Origin: Rhyacichthys aspro
Lineage: Eukaryota; Chordata; Actinopteri; Gobiiformes; Rhyacichthyidae
Direction of reading: 5' to 3'
NCBI GenBank assembly: GCA_036850595.1
Contig: CM072156.1
Span: forward strand, 18,775,483-18,839,482
DNA length: 64,000 nucleotides
Part shown: positions 1-9,794 of the stretch, one piece after another
Position numbering within the stretch: position 1 is the stretch's first letter
Layout of the letters: each line of letters begins with the position of its first letter
Made by a program: the position numbers and the translations under genes
Notes under the pieces: generated by a model
What the model saw: only the letters and a program-made list of their open reading frames with translations
What the model was told of the DNA's origin: nothing
Databases searched by the model: none

Positions 1-1123
1 CAATGCTTGTACATGTACAAAAATATGCTTTTAGAAATAGCTTAAAGAGACATGCTGCTTTAACAGGACTCTGAAAACGTGGCTTTCATGTAAACAATTG
101 AGAACTTACACTCAGTAATTATAAACCACTTTAGGCTTTATCAGTTGTTCCATTACTTGTATTGACAGAGACTGTTTTTTGCAACTCTTTGAAACTTTAG
201 CAAAGCGAAAATGTTAAGCATAAGCACAGTGTTTTCAGTTTCTGAAGGCAGTAATAATGGCTTGAGTTAGTATTAGTGTTACTGTTTAGAGACATACCAC
301 AGCAATTAATAAATAGGAGCCAAACACTGCAAGTGTGGCTTGCGTTAATGAGTGAAACTCTACCTGAAAATGTCCACCTTACTACAGTAATTACTGCCGC
401 CCTTTACAATTTCCTCTTCTGTTACGTATGAAGAATAAAAGTGTGTGATTAGGCATTACAGTTTTGAGGGAGCTGTCTCACATTTTTTAAACACCTTTAC
501 CTGTACAGAGGAAATTTAGGGGTTGAAGGGTATATCTGAAAGCACCCCTAGTCATTTCACAGTACATGTAGTATATGTTTTGTGACCTATATTTCAAAAT
601 GCCAAGTCGATTGTGACCCAGAATTTCTGTGTTGGAAATTGAATGCAGCATAAGTCTGAAAATTTGGCAAGATAAGACATTCAGTGTTTAGTGCAAACTT
701 TCATGCTTCTGTTCCTGTCCAACCTAACATGATTACAGTAACTTTTAGCATGTAGCCTTTGTCTAATTTTAAATTTTAAACTTTTGGGCCAGTCACTAAT
801 GTTCTCTCCTGAGACAGTGACATTAAGCAAATGTACTTCTAATTTGCGATTTTTGGTGGCTAACGCTACTTGGACCAGTCAAAATGTATTGTGGTCCGCT
901 TAACTTCCAGCATCCATAGTTGGGTGACCATACATTCAAAGTCATTCCTTTTTTTCTTTTTTCAAGTCAAGATAAACATACAGTAGTCTCGATAATATTA
1001 TGATATCTATAGTTAGCTGGCTGTGTGTCTCTGTGATATACAATAAACAAAGCTTATAAAGATATAAAGTATAGATACTTCAGTACTGCAGTACCTTTTA
1101 AAGTGAATTTAAGCAACACACAA
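1..1123. other. 3' flank of the TNF ligand gene
   Basis: This AT-rich stretch lies beyond the stop codon of the minus-strand TNF ligand gene and should contain its 3' UTR. I saw no clear minus-strand AATAAA signal (TTTATT on the plus strand) close to the stop, so the transcript end cannot be placed. No coding frame or recognisable repeat was found. Confidence 0.4.
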
Positions 1124-1557
1124 TTAGTGCAAAGTAACTTCTTCGGGTTGAAATTCAGCGCCAAAGAAAACGCTGCCTTGACGCAAAATGAGCTCTGTGT
1201 GAAGTGACTTGACTCGCAGCAGACTGTCAGACTCTAGCATGTAGGTCCCGGCCGTGTACATAGATTTAGTCCAGTCCCTTTTGCAGCTCATGGTGTCCTC
1301 GCTCATCAGGAGAGACGTGAAACTTCTGTAGGAGTTTGAGAAGCTCTCCACAGTGATCTTCAGGGCCAGCGTGTCGTCGTCACACATGTTGTGATGCGCA
1401 TTCTCTTCATACTGAAAGGTGACCTGCAGGTAGACTCTGTACAGTCCACCAATGGGCACCTTCAGGGTTCGGTTGTTGTAGACAAAACCCCCTTGAAGGC
1501 GAGTGATACGGGTTTTATCCTGCCATTCAAGATAGTCGCTCGTCACATTTTTGCTGA
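1124..1557 (-). CDS. tnfsf15: tnfsf15-like exon 5 (TNF homology domain)
   Basis: The acceptor is cttttcttccag at 1558-1569 and the exon runs to the stop at 1124. The sequence shows the TNF beta-strand pattern: LEWQ near the start, GLYRVYLQVTF, the SYRSFTSLLM strand, a Cys-x4-Trp loop, GTYMLESDSLLRV and FFGAEF at the end. A single exon carries the whole receptor-binding domain, as is usual for the family. Confidence 0.85.
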
Positions 1558-4092
1558 CTGGAAGAAAAGGGATCAAGATGAGTAGTTAGTTATCAATAGC
1601 CTAGAATTACACTTTGAGTTAATAACATGCCACGAGCAGCGACAACACATCGGGCCGGCTTTGATGATGCGCCAGTGACTAATTCGGTTTCACTCGACGA
1701 GATGTATATTTAGAAAAGTGTGATGAAATGTGCGTGAGAAAATGGCATCAGCGCAATTGTGTAGGCGCGTTGTAGCTGAAGAGGTGATGCAATTTCTCTG
1801 AAGTTAGGCTAGGTGGACTCACTTGTAAGCAGGGCACTCGGCTTTAGCACTGGAGGCTTTGGCACTGGAGGCTGGTCACTGACGATTTCTAAACAGACAT
1901 TTGAAGATGGCATCAGCGCAATTGTATAGGCGCGTTGTAGCTGAAGAGGTGATGCAATTTCTCTGAAGTTAGGCTAAGTGGACTCACTTGTAAGCAGGAC
2001 ACTCGGCTTTGGCACTGGAGTCTGCTCACTGATGATTTCTAAAGAGACATTTAAAGGTGGCACATGTTAAGGGCATTATTGTTATCATTTCTGTCTTTTT
2101 CCAACACTAGGAGTATGCACTCACTTGATGGACCGCATGTGTGAAGCTGTATATCCTGCTGAGAGGAAAAACAAAGGTGATGAGCAATACAAATGGTCAA
2201 AGGAGGGTTTTTTGCGTAGCCACTTAATTGGCTATCAATACATTTCTTCACTTTTGTTGATGGAACCAACTGTATTGTATTGAAGGCTAATGCAAAGAAC
2301 CACCCTTGTTTTGGTCATGGTTTGGGTCACTAATGCATTTTACTCTAGGTGTTAAAGCTGAAGAACCCCCAGTCTGAGCCTCACCAATCACCTACGGCAG
2401 CAGCGTAGTAACCTTTCCTGCTTCTTTTAAAAAAAAAGAAAAAGAAAAGAAGTAAAACCAGACCAATATGTCACTAAAAATACTAATACACAATTAAAGT
2501 TTTAGCTTTGGAGTTGTAGACAATCCTGTAATTATCGTCGAAGCATTGCCAACATTTATCCATGTTTAATTTCCGTCCCGTTTCTCTATTTTTTATCTTT
2601 TTTGAGCTGTTTTGCTGTAAAATAAGACGAGCTGTGATTGGCCAATGCCACTGTGGGCTGATCTGGGCTCTTCTATTAAAATCCTTAATTATAAAGCGTA
2701 GATCATGTCTTAAGTTGTACTTTTTTCACAGATTTGACTGTTGATAAGTGAACTGTCAAGCTAAATCCAACAGTATAAAAAATCAGGTAATCCCTGTTTA
2801 AGTATTAAACATATTACACATAAGTATTTTGTAAATGGGGTTGTACTTAAATTGACTCTCTACAGTAGATAGCAATCTAGCTCCAACAGAGGAAATGGGT
2901 GCACAACATATTAACACAACACATTATTAAATACCATCTATGTAACACACACTTTAGTATTAGTAGCTTTCTTCGTGTGTTTTTACTGGCTCCATTTGCA
3001 GCCGTACACAACACCTATTGCTCCAGTCTGCTTCTGCAAACGGAGGCATTGCTGACAATTAAACTGTAGGGAATAAAAACACATATCCACAAGTCTCTCA
3101 CAGAGCCCCTTTAACAAAATACAGGACTCATTATGGCTATTCTGGTCTTTGATATGATTCAGATGTGGACTTTCAGCAATTTGACACTATGTCAACGGTA
3201 ACATATCCTGTCACTGGCCTGCAGCAATAACTGGCAAGAAAATGGCACCATGTGTAACAAATCGTTTTTTAGTTAAGCCAGTAAATCTTGAGCAAACTTC
3301 TAAATACACAAATATCCGTGTGTAAACATTGCATTTGCCCTGCTCTGTTTTTCTCTCATTTCTATCTGTGCCAGACTGGGGTGCACAAACATACAATACG
3401 CTTTTCTGATTCCATCTTTAACGATTTTTTTTTTTTTTTAACGAAAGTTTCATACTGATCTTTTAAATGTTTTCGGCCATAAGAGTAGACCGAGCCAGTG
3501 TAAAGTAATCTGCGACTGCTTTTCTGACACACCCCCTTTCAAAAATTAAACTACACAGTCAAGCCAACTACTGGGTGACTAAGCCCTATTTACACTTTCC
3601 AAAATATTTTCACCTCAACTTTTGGCTAAATCTCTTTGGAGCGACACAAAACCAGCATGTGTTTGCGTAAAAAGTGGATACCGGTAAAAACAAAGCGCGC
3701 CTGTCAATGTCTAATACCTACTTAAGCTTTAAGTAATAAAAGCTAAAGTCATAAGTTTTATATTACGCATGAACAGTTTGACAAAACTCTACATTACTCT
3801 AAATGGTACGCGTAATTCCAGGAAATGTGAATGTTACCTGGCCTCTGTGGAGCAGGACTGGAGGTCCAAGTAAAACGAAGGCCAGTAAAACCAGAACCAG
3901 ACAGAGCAGCGCAATGAGGATCACGACCATGAGGCCAAGAGCGCGCAGGAGTCGCGTCTGGAATCGGCGGCTGCGGAACGCTGCATCATCCTCTACCTCC
4001 AACTCTGTCCCGGAGCATCCGTCACATCTGTTCTGCAGCATTTCTGCGCGTTCACATTCAAGCATGGACTGCTGGCTCTCACTTGGCCACAT
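1124..4092 (-). CDS. tnfsf15: TNF superfamily ligand, TNFSF15 (TL1A)-like, five coding exons
   Basis: Five exons with GT-AG introns and matching phases join into a 279-residue type II membrane protein: 4092-3838, 2158-2125, 2038-1988, 1888-1823 and 1557-1124. Residues 1-50 are cytoplasmic, about 51-75 form a strongly hydrophobic helix, 86-136 are a Pro/Val-rich stalk, and 137-279 are a TNF homology domain ending in the FFGAEF strand. Two cysteines (in MCDDD and MSCKRDW) match the position of the disulfide in TNFSF15. The family forms trimers that bind TNF-receptor-superfamily members; TNFSF15 binds DR3. The linker and C-terminal strands resemble TNFSF15 more than TNFSF8, its human neighbour, and linkage to MEGF9 and PPP6C agrees. 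A fish-specific paralogue remains possible. The stalk is odd: two of its exons are a tandem duplication. Confidence 0.8.
1823..1888 (-). CDS. tnfsf15: tnfsf15-like exon 4 (66 bp, duplicated stalk exon, copy A)
   Basis: It has the same boundaries, the same 1-1 phase and almost the same sequence as exon 3, but with an internal 15-bp repeat that adds one PPVxK unit. It encodes IVSDQPPVPKPPVLKPSALL then T. It joins in frame to the TNF-domain exon. Confidence 0.7.
1988..2038 (-). CDS. tnfsf15: tnfsf15-like exon 3 (51 bp, duplicated stalk exon, copy B)
   Basis: The exon is bounded by ctctttag and gtgagt. It begins with two bases that complete a codon and ends with one extra base, so it is symmetric (1-1) and can be included or skipped without a frameshift. 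It encodes IISEQTPVPKPSVLLT. It is a near copy of exon 4. Confidence 0.7.
2125..2158 (-). CDS. tnfsf15: tnfsf15-like exon 2 (34 bp, stalk)
   Basis: This micro-exon sits between a pyrimidine-rich acceptor (cctctcag) and a gtgagt donor. It starts in phase 0, matching exon 1, and ends with one extra base, matching exon 3. It adds about 11 residues starting QDIQLHTC. Confidence 0.7.
2159..3837 (-). other. Intron 1 of the tnfsf15-like gene
   Basis: This 1.7-kb intron is AT-rich, with short homopolymer runs (A-rich near 2430, T-rich near 3425). I found no coding exon, transposon end or RNA gene in it. Confidence 0.6.
3838..4092 (-). CDS. tnfsf15: tnfsf15-like exon 1 (cytoplasmic tail and membrane anchor)
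   Basis: The start at 4092 opens MWPSESQQ and runs 85 codons to a phase-0 donor (CAG then gtaac). It carries a short Cys-containing tail, an Arg-rich stop-transfer patch (residues 40-50) and a Leu/Val-rich helix, as expected for a type II TNF ligand. No upstream in-frame ATG giving a longer product was seen. Confidence 0.8.
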
Positions 4093-4682
4093 TTATCCTG
4101 TTGGTGTCGCCCACGTTGAAAACAATCTCCACACTCCGGAAGGCAGTCTCGATTTAAGAGTTTCAATTGGCAAAGCTTCCTCTTTATGAGTGTTTAATGG
4201 CGATTGATCTTCTCGTGGATTAGCGCCACTCCTCTTCTTACACCCTCATTCCGTCCCTTTCTCCCTCTCTTCCTCCTTCTTTTAATATTAGTCACTTCCA
4301 AAGGCGTAGGCGAGCGTCCAAAATACCAAGTTGAAGCGTGCATACTGGAATGTGTCAGACCCAACGTTAACCTTTGGTACTCTTGAATGTCCACTTTCTC
4401 CCACTTTTACAGAGGTCACTTTTACGATTCTAGCGATAATGGGGGCTCGAGGAAAGAGGCACCTGAGGCATGTCATACAACTGTCAGTAGCCATGTTTAC
4501 ATGAAAGTGAAAAAATATAAACTATTGCTTTAGTTTCCACACCTGGACTTGCACTATTGTTGGATTTTACAGCTTACTCCAACCAGGTTGGACAAAATTC
4601 TCTACACAAGTAAGAAAAACTCTGAAGACCAGTATAAAAGCCCTTTGACACCAAACGCAATTTTGATGAACAATAGTTTTAT
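4093..4682. other. Upstream region of the tnfsf15-like gene
   Basis: This should contain the promoter and 5' UTR of the minus-strand TNF ligand gene. A pyrimidine-rich block lies at 4226-4285. No convincing minus-strand TATA box was seen, so the start site is not placed. The region ends at the first transposon fragment. Confidence 0.4.
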
Positions 4683-4905
4683 TTTTTGAAACGCTCTTTG
4701 TGTAAATTATAGTTACCTGATGTAACTACAGTTCTACGAGTGTGCGAAGCCCACCTACGGGCTTCGCTCATGGTTACCCACCTAGGCGACACAGCGCACA
4801 AGTCCGTCACCCTCTTGGCAGAGAAGAGCGCCAAAAGAAGAGCAGTCTTGAAGGAGAGCAGACGGACGTCCACCTGCTCCAGGGACTTAAAAGAGGTCCC
4901 GAGAG
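4683..4905 (-). mobile_element. DIRS-like retrotransposon fragment (tyrosine recombinase region)
   Basis: The minus-strand frame contains a stretch around LLSFKTALLLALFSAKRV followed by TDLCAVS, which matches the conserved block of DIRS-type tyrosine recombinase genes (usually ...KTAFLLALxSAKRVSELHALS). The frame then runs off into non-matching sequence, so this is a short, dead fragment. A hairpin with two 9-bp arms lies inside it at 4744-4767. The link to DIRS rests on that one motif block. Confidence 0.55.
4744..4767. repeat. Perfect 9-bp inverted repeat (hairpin)
   Basis: The arms gcgaagccc (4744-4752) and gggcttcgc (4759-4767) flank a 6-base loop. It lies inside the DIRS-like fragment and may be a remnant of that element's end. 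Confidence 0.7.
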
Positions 4906-4913
4906 GGACACCA

Positions 4914-5251
4914 TACCGAAGATTTTTAACATCGACTTACCCAAGGAACTGGAAACCGAGAGGGCACGCAGAGTCGGTGCCTTGCCTAATAGCTCTGGTG
5001 GGAACCAGCCTTCGCCGCGAGCCAGACTGTTTATAGTGAGGTTTCTGAGATTTCAGGACTGTAATTGTATTACCGAGCTAGCACGTAAGACGGGTAATGC
5101 CACATGGGGAGAGCGCCACATTATGGTTTCGCTCTTGAGAAAGCGTGTAAAATTTAATAAATGTAAGATGTTATTGGATGATAAAAGCATTTGTTTTTCT
5201 TTGATTTACCCAGCAGTACTCATAGTGAAAGCTCTCGAGGGATCCCGCTGA
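4914..5251 (+). pseudogene. L1-like LINE ORF1 fragment (transposase_22-type domain)
   Basis: The plus-strand frame has LPKELETERARRVG, then RARLFIVRFLRFQD, ELARKTGNATWG and ICFSLIYPAVLIV. This order is that of the C-terminal RNA-binding domain of L1 ORF1 proteins (ERAHR, IIVRFLRFQD, ARKKG, SLLYPARLRV). It lacks the N-terminal coiled coil and runs directly out of the DIRS-like piece. With 6445-6635 it appears to be part of one decayed L1-type element on the plus strand. Confidence 0.65.
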
Positions 5252-6444
5252 ACTTTTTTTATTTCTTCTCTGGAGCGAGTACTTTTGGCAGTAAATGGTA
5301 GCTTGTCTCTTTTTGAAGGACTTAAGTGACACTGGCATTATTGGACCATGCTGATTTCACTGACAATGACAGTTTTACCTGCTGGATAATATTCCTTCCC
5401 CATTTCCCCACGGAAGAGGACTCTGGGTTTATGGTGTGGACTCGGACAATTGGCTATTAATAAGGTGAGAGGCACTCAGCTAGCTCTTTTTATTGTTAGA
5501 TTATTTTATAATTGTTATATTTTTATATTTTGGCTACTAGGTTTCTCCGCAGTGCGGTCTCTCTTGCCTTTGTTATATACTGATCTAATTCCTCTATTGG
5601 AGATGTTTTGAAACTACACATTTTTTCTTATGTAGTCTTGACTGTTCGGGCTCATATAATCTTGCACTGTGTTAGAGTTTTTCTTTTCTCTTCTTTTTTT
5701 GTTGCAGATATTGCCGCTCAACCCTTCCAATATTGCCAATAATCCGTTTAAGTATAAGTTTTGTTCTCCTATTACCAGTAACTTGGTGTTTGCCTTTGAC
5801 TTTATGCAACACGCTGCAACTAGGTGTCGCTGAAAAGAGAAATAGAGAAGCTGCGCACTCCCCATGTGTGCAGAAAACTGTCTTCACAAGTAAACAAAGA
5901 GAAAACGATAGTTCAGGAGTAATACTGCAATATAAATGGTTTTTTAGCACCTGGTTAATGAAGAAACAATGTTTGTATTGATTCATAGTGTTTATTCATT
6001 TCATTCATTTTGTTTCATATTTCATGGTTTTGTAACATTCATAATTTAAATTTAAATTAGTTTCAATTCATTAATAAGGTTTATTAAAAGATAAAGGAAG
6101 TACATGCTGTAAAAGAAACTAATTGTAATGTATTTGTATCTGTTTTAGCTCTTACTATGTGTTCACAACAACAAAGTATAAATCAAAAGGCTGTGAAATA
6201 TTAGTACAAGAGACCATCATTTCAACCGGGGATTCTACAAGGGCAGCGTGAGTAAATTGTATGATCCTGGACCTTGGTATTTGTGTCTGGCTACACAGAC
6301 AAGTTTCAGGATTTTTTCTGACAGGTTTGTTATGTTTGTTCAGTGTTTTTTGTTTGTTAGTTTTTGATTCCAAGCATAATAGGGCTGTGTTTCAGGCTGA
6401 AGCACTATCTGCTTCTTATGTAATTTTTGCAAAACCACTCAGCA
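5252..6444 (+). other. Stretch between the two L1-like coding fragments
   Basis: This should be inter-ORF or decayed element sequence if the flanking L1-like pieces belong together. It contains no long frame with recognisable homology and is AT-rich after 5990. I cannot say whether a separate insertion lies within it. Confidence 0.35.
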
Positions 6445-6635
6445 TTTATAACTTGAGCCTTATGTGCTGGAACATCAACATCAACCTTAATAATGCCATT
6501 AAGAAAAGGAAAATATTGTCTTTTATCAAAGCCAAAAAAATGGATGCATGGAGCATGGATGATTCAGGGAGAATGTTATTGGTGTTATTTTAGCTAATAT
6601 GTATGCTCTGAACATTGATGACCCAGCTTTTTGTG
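6445..6635 (+). pseudogene. L1-like ORF2 endonuclease start, internally deleted
   Basis: The frame reads CWNININLNNAIKKRKILSF then IKAKKMDAW, which is the opening of an APE-type endonuclease (SWNINGLNNPIKRKKIL). It then jumps to DDSGRMLLVLF, a stop, and LANMYALNIDDPAF, matching the later GR(I/Y)LIV...VNIYAPN.DDP block. The catalytic residues between these blocks are missing, so a deletion has removed part of the domain. The element is inactive. Confidence 0.6.
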
Positions 6636-6636
6636 T

Positions 6637-7260
6637 GGCGGAGCGGAGCCGCAACACATGCAGTGGAATCTGTGGGTTACCACCGTACGCAGCGCAGCGG
6701 ACGAGATACGTAGCAGTTCTATTTTCTTCGACGGCGGAGCTAGTCCGGATCAACATGCACAGATCAGATCGCACCAGAACGGAAAACGAACAAGCACAGC
6801 ATCCAGATTTTTAAAGTAATAAAAAATATACGCACTTAAAGTTTCTTATTTCAAATATACGTTTATATACACGAGTAAGCATTAAATGAAGTAAAATCTG
6901 AAAAAAAAAAAACTTTTTTGTGCCCAATTTAATGAGGAAAATCTCTGTGAAGTGAAAGTGATTGCAAACTAAACTTGTTTGCTGGTCCTCCTTCTTCTGA
7001 ATAAATAGTTGTATGGGTCCTGCACACGTCTTTATCAATTGCTTTTATTGCGCCATCTTGTATTTCTCGCGCATGCTCTTTCGAGCTGCTCGGGGCTCCG
7101 CTCCGCAGCGAAGCGGATCTGAAATGCATCCAGGGGGCGCGGGTGTGCGACGTCGGTCGGTGGCGTTCCGCAGTAGAGCGGAGCCGTAACGCATGCAGTG
7201 GAACCGTGCTCGCCCCATAACTTTTCCCCAATGGCATCCCTCTCTTGGTCAACTTGCAGC
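6637..7260. repeat. Unclassified GC-rich repeat with direct and inverted copies
   Basis: A 28-bp motif at 6641-6668 recurs at 7176-7203 with two mismatches, both starting gagcggagccg. A related motif in the opposite orientation (ggctccgctccgc) lies near 7085-7098. The block interrupts the L1-like fragment and has much higher CpG content than its surroundings. It may be a non-autonomous DNA transposon with subterminal repeats, but I could not find paired ends. Confidence 0.45.
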
Positions 7261-7533
7261 ATTAGAAAGATTGTCGTATAGATTGATGAATGGAGTAGAT
7301 GATTTCCAGCTCAAGAAAACACCTCAGTTGACTTACTGGTTAGCAGTGCTGTAACCATATGAATGTAAATTGCATCTGGTTTTTGAGGGGGGGGGGTGTT
7401 TGGTTTTGTTTGTTTTGATTTTTGGTTTTGTTCCTTTTCTTTTCTCTTTTTATCCACATGTGGTCATTGTACACACATCTTGACTTGCCTCATTTGTGGA
7501 TTTGTTAATGTTGTCCATAAGAATATTCTTTCC

Positions 7534-7950
7534 TCAGAATTCCTCTGAGATTTTGGTCCATATTGACATGAACCGTTGATACAAGGCAGAATGGCTCCAT
7601 GCTTTCATGTTGTTGACGCCAAATTCTGACCCTACCCCCCAGCTGAAATGCAGACTCATCAGACCAGGCAGCGTTTTTCCATTCTTCTGATGTCCAATTT
7701 GGTGAGCCTGTGCGAACTGTTGTCTCAGTTTCTCAGACAGGAGTGGCACCCGGTGTGGTCTTCTGCAGCTGTACCCCATCCTCTTCAAGGTTTGACATGT
7801 GGTGTGTTTAGAAATGATATTCTGCATTCCTTGGTTGTAACAAGTGTTTTTTTGAGTTACTGTTGCCTTCCTATCATCTTGAACCAGTCTGGCCATTCTC
7901 CTCTGGCCTCTCACATCAAGAAGGCATTTTCGTCCACACAACTGCCGCAC
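7534..7950 (-). pseudogene. Tc1 transposase, second frame with the DDE core deleted
   Basis: The frame continues the transposase from FCGRKC-like sequence (CGRKCLLDVRG) through the second helix-turn-helix and linker. It then joins directly to the near-C-terminal SIWTKISEEF. The active-site region is absent, so it cannot code for an active enzyme. Confidence 0.8.
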
Positions 7951-8138
7951 ACTGGATATTTTCTCTTTTTTGGACCATTCTCTAGAACCCTAGAGATGCT
8001 TGTGTGTGAAAATCCCAGTAGATCAGCAGTTTTTGAAATACTCAGACCAGCCCATCTGGCACCATCAACCATGCCACATTCAAAATCACATAAATCCTCT
8101 TTCTTCCCCATTCTGATGCTCGGTTTGAACTTCAGCAA
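7911..8138 (-). pseudogene. Tc1 transposase, N-terminal (DNA-binding) fragment
   Basis: This frame encodes the first paired-type helix-turn-helix of a Tc1 transposase (DLCDFECGMVDGARWAGLS). It is separated from the downstream part by a frameshift around 7920-7940. Confidence 0.8.
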
Positions 8139-8266
8139 GTGGTCTTGACTACATCTGCATGCCTAAATGCATTGAGTTGCGGTCATGTGATTGGCTGATT
8201 AGCAATTTGTGTTAACACGCTATTGTTGTATGATTGGTGTAGCTAATGAAGTGGCCGGTGAGTGTA

Positions 8267-8869
8267 TAACGGCTCATGTAAGTGGGTCTCTTTTCTGTAA
8301 ACGAAATGTCCAGTAGTCGCTAGTAATTTAATCAACATTAACCCTTGCCAGCTAGCGCACTTCTCACAAGATTACTGCTCCTGTGGGAATAGATGCAACT
8401 CGCCGTTGGCTACTGCCAACGATAAGCAGCAGAGGAAATTACAGGGACTTCTCTTCCCTCCATCAAGGACATTGGACACATGTGTTTAAGAACTGCTGCT
8501 CACAAATGTATATAGTGCCTTTTGGCTGCAACTGTATTCTGATTTAAAAATTGTATCTGTATTTATTTAAAGTAGTATCTATCTATCTATCCATCCATCC
8601 ACACACCCACCCACCTAGTTTACGGACACCCCATGCATTCGTGAAATATTAAGAATCACTCTTATGTCTTATGTCAAGTTCATTTTTTTTTAGTTTACTT
8701 TTTGTTCAGTTTTGAAACACCGACAATGTTGAGAACTGACATATTAAAACTGTCAAGAATTTCGTTTAGTTACTTTTTCTTAAATAAGTAAAAATCCTTT
8801 GTATTTGTTTGTCTTTCTAAATCAGCTGCACCTTTTGAAAAACTTTTTTTCACCACTGTATGTGTGAGT
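8267..8869. other. Spacer between Tc1 and LINE fragments, with a short microsatellite
   Basis: A run of tatc/catc/caccc-type units lies at about 8575-8618. No coding sequence is recognised. Confidence 0.5.
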
Positions 8870-9415
8870 GACTGGCAGTGTACAGCTCCCATATTGCATT
8901 GGGATAAAAGCTGTTCTTGAGTTGTTGTTCCGTGATGTAATGAACCGAGATTGTTTACCGGGCGGCAGCGGTTGAAACAAGTCATGTCCAGGACGGGAGG
9001 GGGATGTTTTTGCCGTCTTTAAGGATCAAAGCGGGCAAAAACGTTCTTCAGCCAGTTATGCGTGTCAGAGGTCTTATGAGTGTTGCCTTTGTAGTTTATC
9101 CGGTGTTGGCTGATCCTCTGCCAGAGTCTTCAGGTTCTTCTGCAAGGCTCTTGGTTGGGGTAAATCTGGATGTGTTTATCGTCATGGTCGATAAACACAG
9201 ATTGTCAACACAGGTCTTAATGTAGCAGAGTACTGTGTATGTGTGTATGTCTCCGAATCCAGGTCTCTAAAGACATTACAGTCAAAACAGTCTTGTAGGT
9301 GAGAAGAAGCTTCATCCGGACACTTTTTCAAAGTCCTGACAGAGGTGGGAACTTTCCTTCTTACATGGTTGTATGCTGGGATTAAAAGCACAGAGAGGTG
9401 GTCTGACTGTCCCAA
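8870..9415 (-). mobile_element. L2/Rex-like LINE fragment (end of endonuclease, linker)
   Basis: On the minus strand the frame starts LGQSDHLSVLLIPAYNHV, then VRTLKKCPDEASSHLQDCFDC and NVFRDLD. This matches the endonuclease-to-linker junction of fish L2/Rex-like LINEs (LGNSDH...LIPxYKxxLK...VKxW...LQxCFDCTDWxVF). Downstream the frame shifts and decays. The same junction appears in the opposite orientation at about 11230-11400. Confidence 0.6.
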
Positions 9416-9794
9416 TTTAGATTCTTTTTGGTCTTTTAAATAAAATTAAAAGTTTGTCTTCACTGGATGATGATGTGTTTTCTCAGCTCACAGGCATCGA
9501 CAATTCGTGCCAGGGCTGGTGTGAATGATTTTAGTCTAGTTTTAGAATAGTCATTCACTATTCACACGCAAAATATTGCTATTTTTGTTTCGCTTTTTTG
9601 TTACATGCCTGGTGTTAAGAGGCATATTCACCCATTTTTAGACCAATAAAGACACATGTTTGGTCACTCTACCCGTGTCTAACTTGCATTTTGGTTTGAA
9701 AAAGTTTACGAATAAAAAGCTTTTTCATGTCCATGTCAGGGAACTTCTGGGGCGCTCTCGTTACATGTGCGACTAGTTTTTTTGTGTTTAATCT
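9416..9794. other. Spacer without recognised features
   Basis: Only AT-rich sequence and no homology were seen. Confidence 0.4.

Larger units (their letters stand above)
1742..2057 (-). repeat. Tandem duplication containing a stalk exon
   Basis: Copy A (1742-1906, 165 bp) and copy B (1907-2057, about 150 bp) are adjacent direct repeats. By eye they differ at about eight aligned positions plus a 15-bp insertion in copy A. Each unit contains one exon with its own acceptor and donor and part of the flanking intron. Confidence 0.9.
7530..8266 (-). mobile_element. Tc1-like DNA transposon, internally deleted
   Basis: The right end at 8241-8266 carries the Tc1-family terminal sequence (gtggccggtgagtgta). 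Reading inward on the minus strand, the transposase N-terminus is recognisable: a start near 8111 (MGKKEDLCDFECG), a helix-turn-helix region (ARWAGLSISKTADLLGFSHT), then, after a frameshift near 7935, GRKCLLDVRGQRRMARLV and the linker RVPLLSEKLRQQFAQAH. The frame then passes abruptly from YQRF to MSIWTKISEEF, so most of the catalytic DDE core is deleted. The left terminal repeat is missing, with the match stopping near 7530. Confidence 0.85.

Noticed and set aside
1124..4092. Assignment of the TNF ligand to TNFSF8 (CD30L)
   Set aside because: TNFSF8 is adjacent to TNFSF15 in human, but the LEW start, the Cys-x4-Trp loop and the FFGAEF end fit TNFSF15 better; phylogeny would settle it.
3803..4189. 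A 128-codon plus-strand frame
   Set aside because: It is antisense to exon 1 of the TNF ligand and has no recognisable domain.
4742..5251. A 169-codon plus-strand frame that might be a host gene
   Set aside because: Its second half matches L1 ORF1 and its first half is antisense to a DIRS-like recombinase fragment, so it is a junction of two transposon remnants.
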